Notes: generated from the letters alone by a model not told the origin. A stretch of DNA of 64,000 nt from Zhenhengia yiwuensis (GCF_014384995.1 NZ_JACRSY010000007.1:1-64000), one strand, 5' to 3'. Positions 17,616 to 24,923 are shown, counted from the first letter of the stretch. Numbers and translations: made by a program.

Positions 17616-17647
17616 TCCCTTGCAAACTTAAAGACTCTAATAAAAAA

Positions 17648-17684
17648 GCCCCTCCCTTTATGAAAGCTTCATAAAGGGAGGGGC
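17648..17684. terminator. Strong bidirectional terminator
   Basis: A 17-bp perfect stem (17648-17664 with 17668-17684) has a 3-base loop and is flanked by A6 and T6. It serves the sulfatase on the plus strand and the Cys-rich protein operon on the minus strand. Confidence 0.95.
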
Positions 17685-17724
17685 TTTTTTATTACTCCAT
17701 GCTTACTTTTCTAGGTTCGAAAGC

Positions 17725-18687
17725 CTAAGCTTCCTCTTCTGCTTCCTCTGCTTCACACTGAGGGCAGCCCCCATTGGTGCATGGGCACGCAAACATATCT
17801 TGATCTGATACATAATTTGCTTTTGTCTTTACTCTGAATGTTCTTGTTTCACATGCTGTACTCTCATCATCCGCAATTTCAAAGTCGACACAATTGCAAC
17901 TTCTCGTATCACAACCACATTGGCAGCTTCCTCCATTTTCACATTCACAATCTCTTGGTGGTAATTGTACAACTTTATAAGCATAAGGAATCTCATATTC
18001 AGCTGTAGTGCCTGGGTTCTTTACTTCATATAAAAATACACCTACATTAAGTGTTTTGTTAGGACAAGCCATTTCAGGGGCAAGGTGTACAGAAAGTCTT
18101 CTACCTCTTGATTGAATCACAACAGGAATAGGTTCTTCTGCAATTTTGTGCTCACAAGGCTCAACTGTATATTCATTACAAGTCGGACATTCTTCACAGC
18201 AATCCTGTTCTACTGGGGGCTCCCCTCCACACTCTCCTACATCAAGCCTTTTATCCTGTATTGTTCCCCATGTTACACTTTGCTTATCGTATTTATATTT
18301 ATACTTCATACCATCAAGTGCAAGTATAATGCCTGTATCTTGGCCTACATAGTCTGCTTCAAAAGACACTGTCTTTTCTTCTCCTGAACCAAGCTCTCCA
18401 AATGTCCACATCTTCTCAGTCCCATTTAACTTAAGGTCATTATCATTAGGAACAAAATCTCCAAAATTTGTAAAAGTATTAGGTGGCATTCTAAAGAAGA
18501 ATTTACCTAATTTTGCTGTGTTTTGAGCATCATAGTTTTTGGCTGTAAAAGTAAATTTAAAGCGGCAATCTTTTTCTTCTACTGGCTCAATCCCAACGGT
18601 CACCACTACGCCTGTTGTTAGCACTTCCTCTACTTCTGGTAAGTCTAGCCTTTCATCCTCTAAGCTTATAACTTTTAATTCTTCCAT
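17725..18687 (-). CDS. Cys-rich probable spore-surface protein
   Basis: This 320-residue acidic protein has an N-terminal beta-sandwich-like region (about 20-160) and then a Cys-rich linker (CCEECPTCNEY). After that comes a module RRLSVHLAPEMACPNKTLNVG that resembles the core of the neighbouring 107-residue protein, and a second Cys-rich stretch (CECENGGSCQCGCDTRSCNC). It ends in a Glu/Ala tail and has no export signal. It is the second gene of an operon, 25 bases after the 107-residue protein, whose promoter looks sigma-K-like. Such Cys-rich, unsecreted proteins are typical of cross-linked spore coat or exosporium. The family itself is not one I can name. Confidence 0.65.
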   Translation of the reverse strand: MEELKVISLEDERLDLPEVEEVLTTGVVVTVGIEPVEEKDCRFKFTFTAKNYDAQNTAKLGKFFFRMPPNTFTNFGDFVPNDNDLKLNGTEKMWTFGELGSGEEKTVSFEADYVGQDTGIILALDGMKYKYKYDKQSVTWGTIQDKRLDVGECGGEPPVEQDCCEECPTCNEYTVEPCEHKIAEEPIPVVIQSRGRRLSVHLAPEMACPNKTLNVGVFLYEVKNPGTTAEYEIPYAYKVVQLPPRDCECENGGSCQCGCDTRSCNCVDFEIADDESTACETRTFRVKTKANYVSDQDMFACPCTNGGCPQCEAEEAEEEA

Positions 18688-18712
18688 TCTTCATTCCTCC
18701 CCTTTTAAACTT

Positions 18713-19036
18713 TTAATAAAGATAGTGAGCGAGCATCTTAATGCGAATCTTTTCATCACAAAGTTCGGTAAACAAGAAGTAAAAGTCATCCACATACTTT
18801 TCATGAATTTTTCTACAGTATCGGCAACCACCCGTATAGACTTTTTGCGTCTTCATGGCGTATAACCTTCCATCTACATACACTTGTACCCCTACTATAA
18901 CCTCTCTACAAGGGCATACATCATAAAGATAAACAGGAACGGTGAGCATATGTCCTTCATCATCAATATGAACGCCTGCTTCAACACACTTAATCTCTTC
19001 ACATGCAGTAAAACTTATATCCTCTACACACCTCAC
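18713..19036 (-). CDS. Cys-rich small protein, paralogous module to its neighbour
   Basis: This 107-residue protein starts with GTG behind GGGGGG. The segment MLTVPVYLYDVCPCREVIVG aligns by eye with RRLSVHLAPEMACPNKTLNVG of the downstream gene: strand, CP pair, basic residue, hydrophobic strand. The C-terminus is aromatic and basic. No signal peptide. The promoter region has AC-N17-CATANNNTA (19073-19100), the sigma-K pattern. I infer a mother-cell spore-surface role; the biochemical function is unknown. Confidence 0.65.
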   Translation of the reverse strand: MRCVEDISFTACEEIKCVEAGVHIDDEGHMLTVPVYLYDVCPCREVIVGVQVYVDGRLYAMKTQKVYTGGCRYCRKIHEKYVDDFYFLFTELCDEKIRIKMLAHYLY

Positions 19037-19072
19037 CTTAATCCCCCCACTCGATTCAGTTCACCTTCCCTA

Positions 19073-19100
19073 TACTATATGATTAACACCCAAAATTTGT
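19073..19100 (-). promoter_or_regulatory. Sigma-K-like promoter for the Cys-rich operon
   Basis: On the minus strand AC (19099-19100) lies 17 bases from CATATAGTA (19073-19081). This fits the late mother-cell consensus AC-N16/17-CATANNNTA. Confidence 0.55.
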
Positions 19101-19363
19101 TCATTTTTCGACATTTTAATATTGCAGATGTTATTTTACTTTTCTATTTCTTATTACTTAGCTCATCAATTCATACTTTATAACAAAAGTTCTTGCTGTA
19201 TAATTATTCCATATAAAGACTTATTTTACGTGAATATATTGTTAATATTGTATAAATTTTTATATTTTAATTAAATAATATTTTAATTTTTTGTAAAATA
19301 CTGTATAATACCTTTACAAATATGAAATTCGTTTCATAAATACTAACATTAGGGGGAGTTATT

Positions 19364-19834
19364 ATGAAAAAGAGCACATATTGTGCATTTTTACCTTATT
19401 ATGACGAGGTAGGGACTAATGCAACCTATTATATTTTAGAAGATGGTTCAAAAGGGGTGCACCCTTTTCCGATTAAGCATTTTATTACTGACAAGCTTCA
19501 TACCTTATGGCTAGATCCACTTATGCTTAGACGCCTAAGCCAACAAATTTTACAGATGAGAACTCATGTACCAATCATCCTAAATGCCGATCAGCTCTTT
19601 ATTCCTATTAAAATCCGGACAAATGTTCCTATGCATGATGGATGCCTAGGCTATGTCCTAACGAGTGCTATCGCCCATTATGACAACTATACCATTACTT
19701 TATATAATGGCGCGATCATAAAGACGCTTTCTTCCGCCCCCTATATTGCCAAGAAACTCCGTGAAGCTGAACTATTGAACTATCGTTATAAGGAACTTAT
19801 ATTGCAGCATATCTCCCCTAAATCTTATGTCTGA
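19364..19834 (+). CDS. ComK-like competence transcription factor
   Basis: This 156-residue protein shows the order of conserved elements of Bacillus ComK: a short N-terminal beta region, then PIILNADQLFIPIKIRT (matching the K-P-P-I ... F-P-T segment), then a Cys-Gly-aromatic stretch (GCLGYVLTSAI). The segment TITLYNGAIIKTLSSA follows (matching TF-x-NG-x-x-x-x-L-x-x-S), and finally a helical tail. ComK binds K-boxes and activates DNA uptake genes. The match is by eye and distant, so a related unknown regulator is possible. TATAAT at 19304-19309 and AGGGGGAG give it its own promoter and ribosome site. No DNA-uptake gene is nearby. Confidence 0.5.
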   Translation: MKKSTYCAFLPYYDEVGTNATYYILEDGSKGVHPFPIKHFITDKLHTLWLDPLMLRRLSQQILQMRTHVPIILNADQLFIPIKIRTNVPMHDGCLGYVLTSAIAHYDNYTITLYNGAIIKTLSSAPYIAKKLREAELLNYRYKELILQHISPKSYV

Positions 19835-19844
19835 CTTATAAAAG

Positions 19845-19885
19845 CCCATCTGTATAACTCCACGACATGGAATCTTACAGATGGG
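19845..19885 (-). terminator. Terminator of the sigma/DUF1659/DUF2922/YvrJ operon
   Basis: CCCATCTGTA (19845-19854) pairs with TACAGATGGG (19876-19885). On the minus strand CTTTTAT follows the stem. It directly follows the YvrJ-like gene. Confidence 0.7.
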
Positions 19886-19889
19886 TCTC

Positions 19890-20039
19890 TTAACGTTCAC
19901 GGTTACTTTCTAATACATTACTAAGATGGGTAATCGTTCCGGCTAGTGTCTCAATCTTTCCCTCAATTCTTATAAGTAAATACATGGATAAGATAATGGG
20001 AAAGCCAAAATTACCAATCTGCGTTAATACTTCATTCAT
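19890..20039 (-). CDS. YvrJ-family small membrane protein
   Basis: The ATG at 20039 (AAGGAGG upstream) gives 49 residues: MNEVLTQIGNFGFPIILSMY, then LLIRIEGKIETLAGTI and a polar tail. One membrane segment (about 7-23) is followed by an amphipathic charged helix. This matches YvrJ, and the shape resembles BhlA/UviB-type holin-like peptides. It is the last gene of an operon headed by a sigma factor. Bacillus YvrJ also lies beside sigma factor genes (the sigO/rsoA region). A holin-like or envelope role is inference. Confidence 0.8.
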   Translation of the reverse strand: MNEVLTQIGNFGFPIILSMYLLIRIEGKIETLAGTITHLSNVLESNRER

Positions 20040-20107
20040 TGTTTTATTCCTCCTTTTTTAATAAAGAGCAAGGAAAAAGCTCCCTTGCTCTTTGCCTACT
20101 TTAATCT

Positions 20108-20338
20108 TTACTCCTCACTAAAATCGACTGCATCTACTTGTTGGATCACATATTTTGCACCAACAATAGCATCTACTGCTACCTTCTCTCCAATAGCACC
20201 ACTTTCTAATGCCTTGTCCATGACTGCTTTAATTTGAGCACCTGTAATAGACTCTCCTGGGTTGTTAATCGTAATATTTTCTTCTGTCTTGTTAGGTGTA
20301 CTAAAAGTAAGTACTAGACTTTTCTTTACAATTTCCAT
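20108..20338 (-). CDS. DUF2922-family protein
   Basis: This 76-residue protein (KKSLVLTFSTPNKTEENITI, then ITGAQIKAVMDKALESGAI) fits the DUF2922 family: a beta-hairpin start followed by a helix and another strand. It is soluble and acidic, with AAGGAGG upstream. It follows the DUF1659 gene by 13 bases. The trio DUF1659, DUF2922, YvrJ is a conserved but unexplained cassette in Firmicutes. Confidence 0.85.
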   Translation of the reverse strand: MEIVKKSLVLTFSTPNKTEENITINNPGESITGAQIKAVMDKALESGAIGEKVAVDAIVGAKYVIQQVDAVDFSEE

Positions 20339-20351
20339 TTTTTATTCCTCC

Positions 20352-20549
20352 TTAGTTTGTTCCTACTAATAGGGTTTCTTGTACTTTGATAATCTCTTCT
20401 AGACTTTCAGCATTAAGGCTTCCAATGGCTTCACCTAAGTTATAAAGCCCTTCATCTGTTGCTTGTTGATTACAATGGGAGATGGTTTGTGAACCTTTCA
20501 TAAATTTTAAGACTACTTTTACTTCTTCAAGTTTACTTGTTACTGCCAT
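20352..20549 (-). CDS. DUF1659-family protein
   Basis: I start at ATG 20549 (MAVTSKLEEVKVVLKF), 8 bases after AAGGAGG; an ATG two codons earlier is too close to it. The 65-residue protein matches DUF1659 (VVLKFMKGSQTISHCNQQAT ... LYNLGEAIGSLNAE). It resembles DUF2922 in size and strand pattern, so the two may form a complex. The gene follows the sigma factor by 23 bases. Confidence 0.82.
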   Translation of the reverse strand: MAVTSKLEEVKVVLKFMKGSQTISHCNQQATDEGLYNLGEAIGSLNAESLEEIIKVQETLLVGTN

Positions 20550-20572
20550 TCTCATTTCCTCCTTTGTGGATT

Positions 20573-21175
20573 TTAATTTTTTCTAAGCACCGGTTGCTTA
20601 TACTCTATATATACGGACGAGCTCTCAAATTGCGTCATCCTTTCTCGAAGTTTTTTTAGTATTCTTCTTTTACGTGATTCTAAAGCCTTATAATTCATGT
20701 GATGAGAACTTGCTATATCACCTATCTTAAGTTCTCTTATATAAAAATCTACAAGGAGGTTGTATTCAAACTCTGACAAGCTCTCTAATCCCTTTATAAG
20801 ATAAGTAGCCCTCTCTTTTCCAATAATACTTTCTTCTACTTGCTGCCCTTCGCCCACTTGGCTTTCCCAAAAATATGCCTCACTACTCTCCTTCATGAGT
20901 TCAGGTCTTTTTCTGCACTTATAATCTCTTCCCCATCTATAAAGAACCATCTTAAAATAAGCCTCAAAGCTCATGTTTTGGCACACCTCATAGCACCTAA
21001 GCGCTCTTATGAGTAATATGTAACTTTCTTGATATAAATCCTCTCTATCTCCTTCTATATGCCCAAGTTTATGCGCCCATTTTAGGCATAAGGGCTTCAT
21101 CTTCTCCCATAGGTATAGCGTATAAGACTGATCTTCTAAACTCCGTTTAACTAATTCCTCTATCTCACTTTGCAT
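20573..21175 (-). CDS. Sigma-70-family RNA polymerase sigma factor (accessory, two-domain)
   Basis: I choose ATG 21175 (AAAGG 7 bases upstream) over the TTG at 21196. The 200-residue protein has region 2 (GDREDLYQESYILLIRALRCY, core-binding and -10 recognition) and region 4 (SEFEYNLLVDFYIRELKIG, then helix-turn-helix HHMNYKALESRKRRILKKL). It lacks regions 1 and 3, like ECF and UviA/TcdR-type factors. It heads the operon with DUF1659, DUF2922 and YvrJ. No anti-sigma gene is seen. Its targets are probably the two 30-bp elements at 21369 and 22384. Confidence 0.85.
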   Translation of the reverse strand: MQSEIEELVKRSLEDQSYTLYLWEKMKPLCLKWAHKLGHIEGDREDLYQESYILLIRALRCYEVCQNMSFEAYFKMVLYRWGRDYKCRKRPELMKESSEAYFWESQVGEGQQVEESIIGKERATYLIKGLESLSEFEYNLLVDFYIRELKIGDIASSHHMNYKALESRKRRILKKLRERMTQFESSSVYIEYKQPVLRKN

Positions 21176-21368
21176 CTGTAACCTTTCCGGCTGCAACCTT
21201 TTTGTTTTGCGCTCCTTTACTGTACCGTTTTTTAAGATAGATTAAAAATAGGCAGCTCTAACTACATCCCAAGCACTAAGCTATCTTAAGCGGCTCCACT
21301 CTTCCCTGCTTATGCAGTAATATTTAAAGCCTCGTCACTCTTTCTTTTTTGCATTTTTGAAAAAAAGA

Positions 21369-21398
21369 TGACGCCTTTTCATCACCTATCCGTATATA
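21369..21398 (+). promoter_or_regulatory. Copy 1 of a 30-bp promoter-like element
   Basis: This stretch starts TGACGC and ends TATCCGTATATA. It is identical at 27 of 30 positions to 22384-22413. It lies 46 bases before the start of the replication-like gene. The 3' part could be a -10 element and the TGACGC/TTTTCAT part a -35 element for the adjacent sigma factor. Confidence 0.6.
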
Positions 21399-21444
21399 AC
21401 AGATATAAGCCAAATTAAGAAAAGTGATTTAGGAGGAGATACAA

Positions 21445-22356
21445 ATGCAAATTCTTAGATATTGTCCAGAACTTAATGCCCTTACCGGAAGTGTAACCTC
21501 AAGTTTACTCATGTGCCAACTTGAATACTGGTTTGATAAAACAGATCACAAACCTTTTTATAAGTTTCTAAGTCCATGCCAAGATGAGCATTACCACGAG
21601 GGCGATAGCTGGACGGAGGAATTAGGCTTTACAAAATCTGAGTTTCGTACAGCTTTTAGCAAAATTGGTAAGGTCTATACGACGAAAACTGCCTACAAAA
21701 AGAGCCCCGATAAATTTGAAGGTAAACTTTATCTTTCATACTATGACCGTATTAGAAAACTGACTTATTACATGCGTAACGATGCGCTTATTACCAAACT
21801 TCTAAGAGATCACCATTTCGCATTTCCATATTCAAAAGACTATCCTTCTTCACAAACTACTCAACCTTATAATTCTAATCTAAAAGAGTCAGCTTCCCCT
21901 AACCAAGTTCCTTATGAAGACATTCTAGAACTTTTTCATACATGCTGCCCTAGCCTTAACCCTATTCGTAAATTGACACCTGGCTGTAAATCCAATTTAG
22001 ATACCCTCTATCATAAACTCACCAGCAAAGGGGAAGATGTGCTTGGCTGCCTTAAGAAAGCCTTCACCTTAGTAGAACAGTCTGACTTTCTATGTGGTAG
22101 ACAAGAAGCAAGTAATTGGAAGGCTGCCTTTGGTTGGATTATACGTCTTGATAAATTCTTTAACATCCTCAGCGGACACTATACGTCTTTCTTGCCTAAA
22201 CCTACAGCCTCAAGGCTCTCCCCTACTTCCTCCTCTTCCTGTACCTATCCTTCTAGCGTCCCTAAATTTCTTCGCACTTATACACATAACTTTGACATTA
22301 AAGAATTAGAATCAAGAGAACAAGCTTATATAGAGGCTCGGTATGGGCTTTCTTAA
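21445..22356 (+). CDS. Phage replisome-organiser-like winged-helix protein
   Basis: This 303-residue protein begins with a domain typical of phage replication initiators. LTGSVTSSLLMCQLEYWFDK is followed by GDSWTEELGFTKSEFRTAF (winged helix) and GKLYLSYYDRIRKLTYYMRN. A middle region (CCPSLNPIRKLTPGCKSNLD, then LKKAFTLVEQSDFLCGR and NWKAAFGWIIRLDKFFNIL) resembles the C-terminal DNA-binding part of such proteins, and a Ser/Thr/Pro-rich tail closes it. There is no helicase loader or other phage gene beside it, so it may be a domesticated phage gene. The 30-bp element and a GGAGGAG site precede it. Confidence 0.7.
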   Translation: MQILRYCPELNALTGSVTSSLLMCQLEYWFDKTDHKPFYKFLSPCQDEHYHEGDSWTEELGFTKSEFRTAFSKIGKVYTTKTAYKKSPDKFEGKLYLSYYDRIRKLTYYMRNDALITKLLRDHHFAFPYSKDYPSSQTTQPYNSNLKESASPNQVPYEDILELFHTCCPSLNPIRKLTPGCKSNLDTLYHKLTSKGEDVLGCLKKAFTLVEQSDFLCGRQEASNWKAAFGWIIRLDKFFNILSGHYTSFLPKPTASRLSPTSSSSCTYPSSVPKFLRTYTHNFDIKELESREQAYIEARYGLS

Positions 22357-22383
22357 CATTTTTTAAATTTTTTTATAAATTCG

Positions 22384-22413
22384 TGACGCATTTTCATGAC
22401 TTATCCGTATATA
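22384..22413 (+). promoter_or_regulatory. Copy 2 of the 30-bp promoter-like element
   Basis: Nearly identical to 21369-21398 (27 of 30 bases). It is followed by the structured non-coding stretch and the amidase gene, suggesting that these are transcribed together by the same sigma factor. Confidence 0.6.
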
Positions 22414-22800
22414 GAGTTATGTAAGGGCATGAAACACATCCTAGGCAAAGTGAATCCCCTTACCTCTTGTAAGTTTAAATCTTAGAGTTTATCCCCCCTC
22501 TAAACGTTGAGATTTAACTTACCTAACCTTGAGGCTGGAGCTGTGGCAACTCCTACTTCAAGGGGCATCACCCATACATAAGTCTTAAAAAGTTTATCCC
22601 TAACTTTGAAATAAATAAGGGCTATCTACCACCTACCTATAGTTTCTCTATGCTACCCCAGCGTCTTAATGTGATAAATGAATGGTCATCCCTTTCACTA
22701 AAAGCCTCTGGCAATACCCATTTAGTACTTATAGTCTGGTCTAAGAAATACCTCTAACCTTTCCTATAAGGTATAAACTTTCAATAGGCTTTCATGCTGC
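22414..22800 (+). ncRNA. Candidate structured RNA / long leader of the amidase gene
   Basis: About 500 bases separate the 30-bp element from the amidase start, without a credible gene. Two clear structures lie in it. One is an imperfect stem of about 20 bp (22469-22491 with 22501-22522). The other is a nested hairpin CCTTGA/TCAAGG (22527-22532, 22558-22563) enclosing GGAG/CTCC (22537-22540, 22550-22553). A plus-strand frame is open from 22535 to 22757, but it has no start codon with a ribosome site. I do not recognise any known riboswitch class. Confidence 0.45.
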
Positions 22801-22915
22801 CACACAAAAAGCTGGTGCATTGCCATTTTTTATGAGGGGGAATGGCTTCGCGCCAGCTTTTGCTGCTTTTATATTTTTATCCCTAAATCGAATGAATCCT
22901 AAAGGAGATTTCTCT

Positions 22916-23410
22916 ATGCCTATACAAACCCATTATCTTACTTCTAATCCCTACAGCCGCCCACGTCTACCTCTTTACAAGGTTACAAAACTTGTCATCC
23001 ACTGGGTAGGTAATCCTAAAAGTTCTGCCCTTAGCAACCGTAACTACTTTGAAAATCTTAAGCTAGGTAGGACTAAAACTTATGCTAGTAGCCACTATAT
23101 TGTGGGGCTAGACGGTGAAGTCATCCAGTGTATCCCTGACAATGAACGTGCTTATCACGCCAAAAGTGCCAATAGCTATAGCTTAGGTATCGAAACTTGC
23201 CATTCTGACTGGGAAGGCAAATTTAGTAGCTGCACATACAATGCACTTATAGCCCTTTGTGCTATGCTCTGCCAAAAGTATGGACTTGACCCACGCGAAG
23301 ACCTTTTAAGACATTATGACGTAACAGGTAAATGCTGCCCTAAGTATTATGTAGTTCACCCCGAGGCTTGGACTCAACTTAAAGAGGATGTTCATAAACA
23401 AATGTGCTAA
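22916..23410 (+). CDS. N-acetylmuramoyl-L-alanine amidase (Amidase_2/PGRP type)
   Basis: I start at ATG 22916, where AAAGGAGA is correctly spaced; the frame open from 22820 lacks a site. The 164-residue protein is a single zinc amidase domain: VTKLVIHWVG (first His), SSHYIVGLDGEVIQCIPDNE, RAYHAKSANSYSLGIETCHS and LLRHYDVTGKCCPKYY (last His and the following Lys). It has no signal peptide or wall-binding domain, like T7-lysozyme-type phage endolysins, and would need a holin. The YvrJ-like peptide is encoded 2.9 kb away on the opposite strand. Confidence 0.9.
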   Translation: MPIQTHYLTSNPYSRPRLPLYKVTKLVIHWVGNPKSSALSNRNYFENLKLGRTKTYASSHYIVGLDGEVIQCIPDNERAYHAKSANSYSLGIETCHSDWEGKFSSCTYNALIALCAMLCQKYGLDPREDLLRHYDVTGKCCPKYYVVHPEAWTQLKEDVHKQMC

Positions 23411-23452
23411 AAATAAAACTGGGATTGTTTCTAGACATTCTCAGTTTTATTT
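23411..23452 (+). terminator. Terminator after the amidase
   Basis: AAATAAAACTG (23411-23421) pairs with CAGTTTTATTT (23442-23452), immediately after the stop codon and followed by a T-rich tract. Confidence 0.8.
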
Positions 23453-23488
23453 TTTATGCCATTCTACATATTTCGACTCTTTTTTGTC

Positions 23489-23515
23489 ACCCTTTTTCTT
23501 ATTTGTCATATGATA
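23489..23515 (+). promoter_or_regulatory. Sigma-K-like promoter of the Gly/Cys/His-rich gene
   Basis: AC (23489-23490), 16 bases, then CATATGATA (23507-23515) is an exact match to the AC-N16-CATANNNTA pattern of the mother-cell factor sigma-K, 34 bases before the start codon. Confidence 0.65.
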
Positions 23516-23548
23516 TAATTGTAAATAACTTTTTAGGGGGTATTAAAT

Positions 23549-23875
23549 ATGAGTTGTAGAAGATGTTGTGGATGTAATAATTGTGGATGTAATGGTTGTG
23601 GATGTAATGGTTGTGGCAATAACTCTCGCCGTGGCTGCAGATGTTTAGCTAATGATGTTCAAAAAATTATTAATGACCTTATCGAAGATGTTAAAGATTT
23701 AGACGATGCTTTTGATGAACTTCGTGATGAAGGCTGTATTAGAAACGATAACGATAACAATGGCGGATGTAATGGTTGTGGTTGTGGATGCCATTGTGGA
23801 TGCGGATGCCATCGTGGATGTGGATGCCATCGTGGATGTGGATGCCATCGTGGATGCGGATGCCATCGCTGCTAG
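23549..23875 (+). CDS. Gly/Cys/His-rich repeat protein, probable spore coat component
   Basis: This 108-residue protein has two low-complexity arms around an acidic helix. The N-terminal arm repeats GCNGC units (about 1-33). The helix is NDVQKIINDLIEDVKDLDDA. The C-terminal arm is rich in GCGCH and ends in four tandem GCGCHR hexapeptides encoded by an 18-bp DNA repeat (23798-23869). Cys and His density suggests disulfide cross-linking or metal binding. The sigma-K-like promoter and a GGGGG site support a coat protein. No signal peptide is present. Confidence 0.75.
   Translation: MSCRRCCGCNNCGCNGCGCNGCGNNSRRGCRCLANDVQKIINDLIEDVKDLDDAFDELRDEGCIRNDNDNNGGCNGCGCGCHCGCGCHRGCGCHRGCGCHRGCGCHRC
23798..23869 (+). 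repeat. 18-bp tandem repeat, four copies, inside the Cys/His-rich gene
   Basis: Units are GGATGYGGATGCCATCGY at 23798, 23816, 23834 and 23852. They keep the reading frame and encode Gly-Cys-Gly-Cys-His-Arg each time. Copy number could vary by slippage without breaking the protein. Confidence 0.9.
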
Positions 23876-23918
23876 ATGCTTCTAATTTTTAACTTCATTT
23901 AAATACTTTCTTTCATTT

Positions 23919-23948
23919 GCCCTATAGGTCCTTATGCACCTATAGGGC
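23919..23948 (+). terminator. Terminator after the Cys/His-rich gene
   Basis: GCCCTATAGGT (23919-23929) pairs with ACCTATAGGGC (23938-23948), followed by CTTTTTT. Confidence 0.92.
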
Positions 23949-24325
23949 CTTTTTTATCTCTAATAATCCTTTGTATACTCTCCCTATCTCTACTCGTTAT
24001 GCTTATAACTTTATGCATTCTCCTCATCAGTATATTTTTTTTACTTTTTATAACTATATTTTTCATAATTAGACAAATTTTTTATTGTTCTACATCTCTA
24101 TTATTTTATTATGTATACACTTACCCCTTATATAGGCTTAGTATTCTGTATATTTCGTATATTATTCGAAAATTTTTATATATCTTTTTCAGCTATTATA
24201 GCCTAATAACTCTTATCTTCTAAAGAAAATCAAAAGTTGACTATCTCTTACTTCTATGTTAGCCTTATTTCCGGCCGAAGTAGATAGTAGCGTTAAATTC
24301 TAATTCTACTCCATCATATGATCGA

Positions 24326-24596
24326 GTTACTAATCTTTACTTGCTTTGTTACTAATCCTTACTTACTTGGTTACTAATCCTTACTTACTTGGTTACTAAC
24401 CCTTACTTACTTGGTTACTAATCTTTACTTACTCTGTTACTAATCTTTACTTGCCTTGTTACTCATCCTTACTTGCCTTGTTACTCATCTTTACTTGCTT
24501 TGTTACTCATCTTTACTTGCCTTGTTACTCATCCTTACTTGCCTTGTTACTCATCTTTACTTGCTTTGTTACTCATCTTTACTTGCTTTGTTACTA
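24326..24596 (+). repeat. 22-bp direct tandem repeat, 12 full copies plus a partial
   Basis: Units begin GTTACTAATC or GTTACTCATC and run exactly 22 bases, from 24326 to 24589, with a partial GTTACTA at 24590. Differences cluster: early units carry AATC and ACTTG, later ones CATC and GCCTT/GCTTT, showing stepwise amplification. The period is not a multiple of 3, so it is not a protein repeat. It is close to two helical turns, as in iterons or protein-binding arrays. Confidence 0.95.
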
Positions 24597-24728
24597 GAAG
24601 TTTATCTTTTTAATTCTAAATATCAAAATGTCTTTATAAGACAAATATCTCTTAAACTATCCTTATTTTATAGATCATTGTATCTTAATACTTTATTTTA
24701 TTGAACCCACAATATGCTATAGAGCAGT

Positions 24729-24763
24729 AAAAGCCTTATAAACTTAATGTTTACAAGACTTTT
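24729..24763. terminator. Terminator-like stem
   Basis: AAAAGCCTTATAAAC (24729-24743) pairs with GTTTACAAGACTTTT (24749-24763) with G-T pairs allowed. It lies downstream of the truncated kinase on the minus strand. Confidence 0.5.
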
Positions 24764-24923
24764 ATCAACTTTACTTTTCAATCTTCTTTAACAATACATC
24801 TTGGTTTTTCAGTCTATATACAAATTCTAAAATTATAAACATGCTCTATACGCGTACATTAACTTTTTTCTGCAATAACAATCATGATAAATAGTATTTT
24901 CCAAAACGCAGCTACAAGAAGCT

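Larger units (their letters stand above)
23950..24923. other. Gene-free region containing the 22-bp repeat array
   Basis: There is no supported gene. Open frames here are hydrophobic translations of AT-rich DNA without ribosome sites. Besides the 22-bp array there is a bulged hairpin ACTATCT...ACTTC with GAAGTAGATAGT (about 24240-24290) and a terminator-like stem (24729-24763). Confidence 0.6.

Noticed and set aside
22535..22757. Plus-strand open frame in the structured region
   Set aside because: No start codon with a ribosome site, and the frame is closed just upstream; hairpins explain the region better.
21445..23410. Complete prophage
   Set aside because: Only a replication-like protein and an amidase are phage-like; capsid, terminase, portal and tail genes are absent.
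23999..24223. Hydrophobic open frame of 74 codons
   Set aside because: Composition follows the AT bias, there is no ribosome site and no family pattern; it lies in a gene-free region.
24326..24596. CRISPR array
   Set aside because: The repeats are adjacent, with no unique spacers, and no cas gene is near.
24456..24704. Open frame of 82 codons with repeated Leu-rich segments
   Set aside because: It is a translation of the 22-bp DNA repeat; the period is not a multiple of three, so the apparent protein repeat is accidental.
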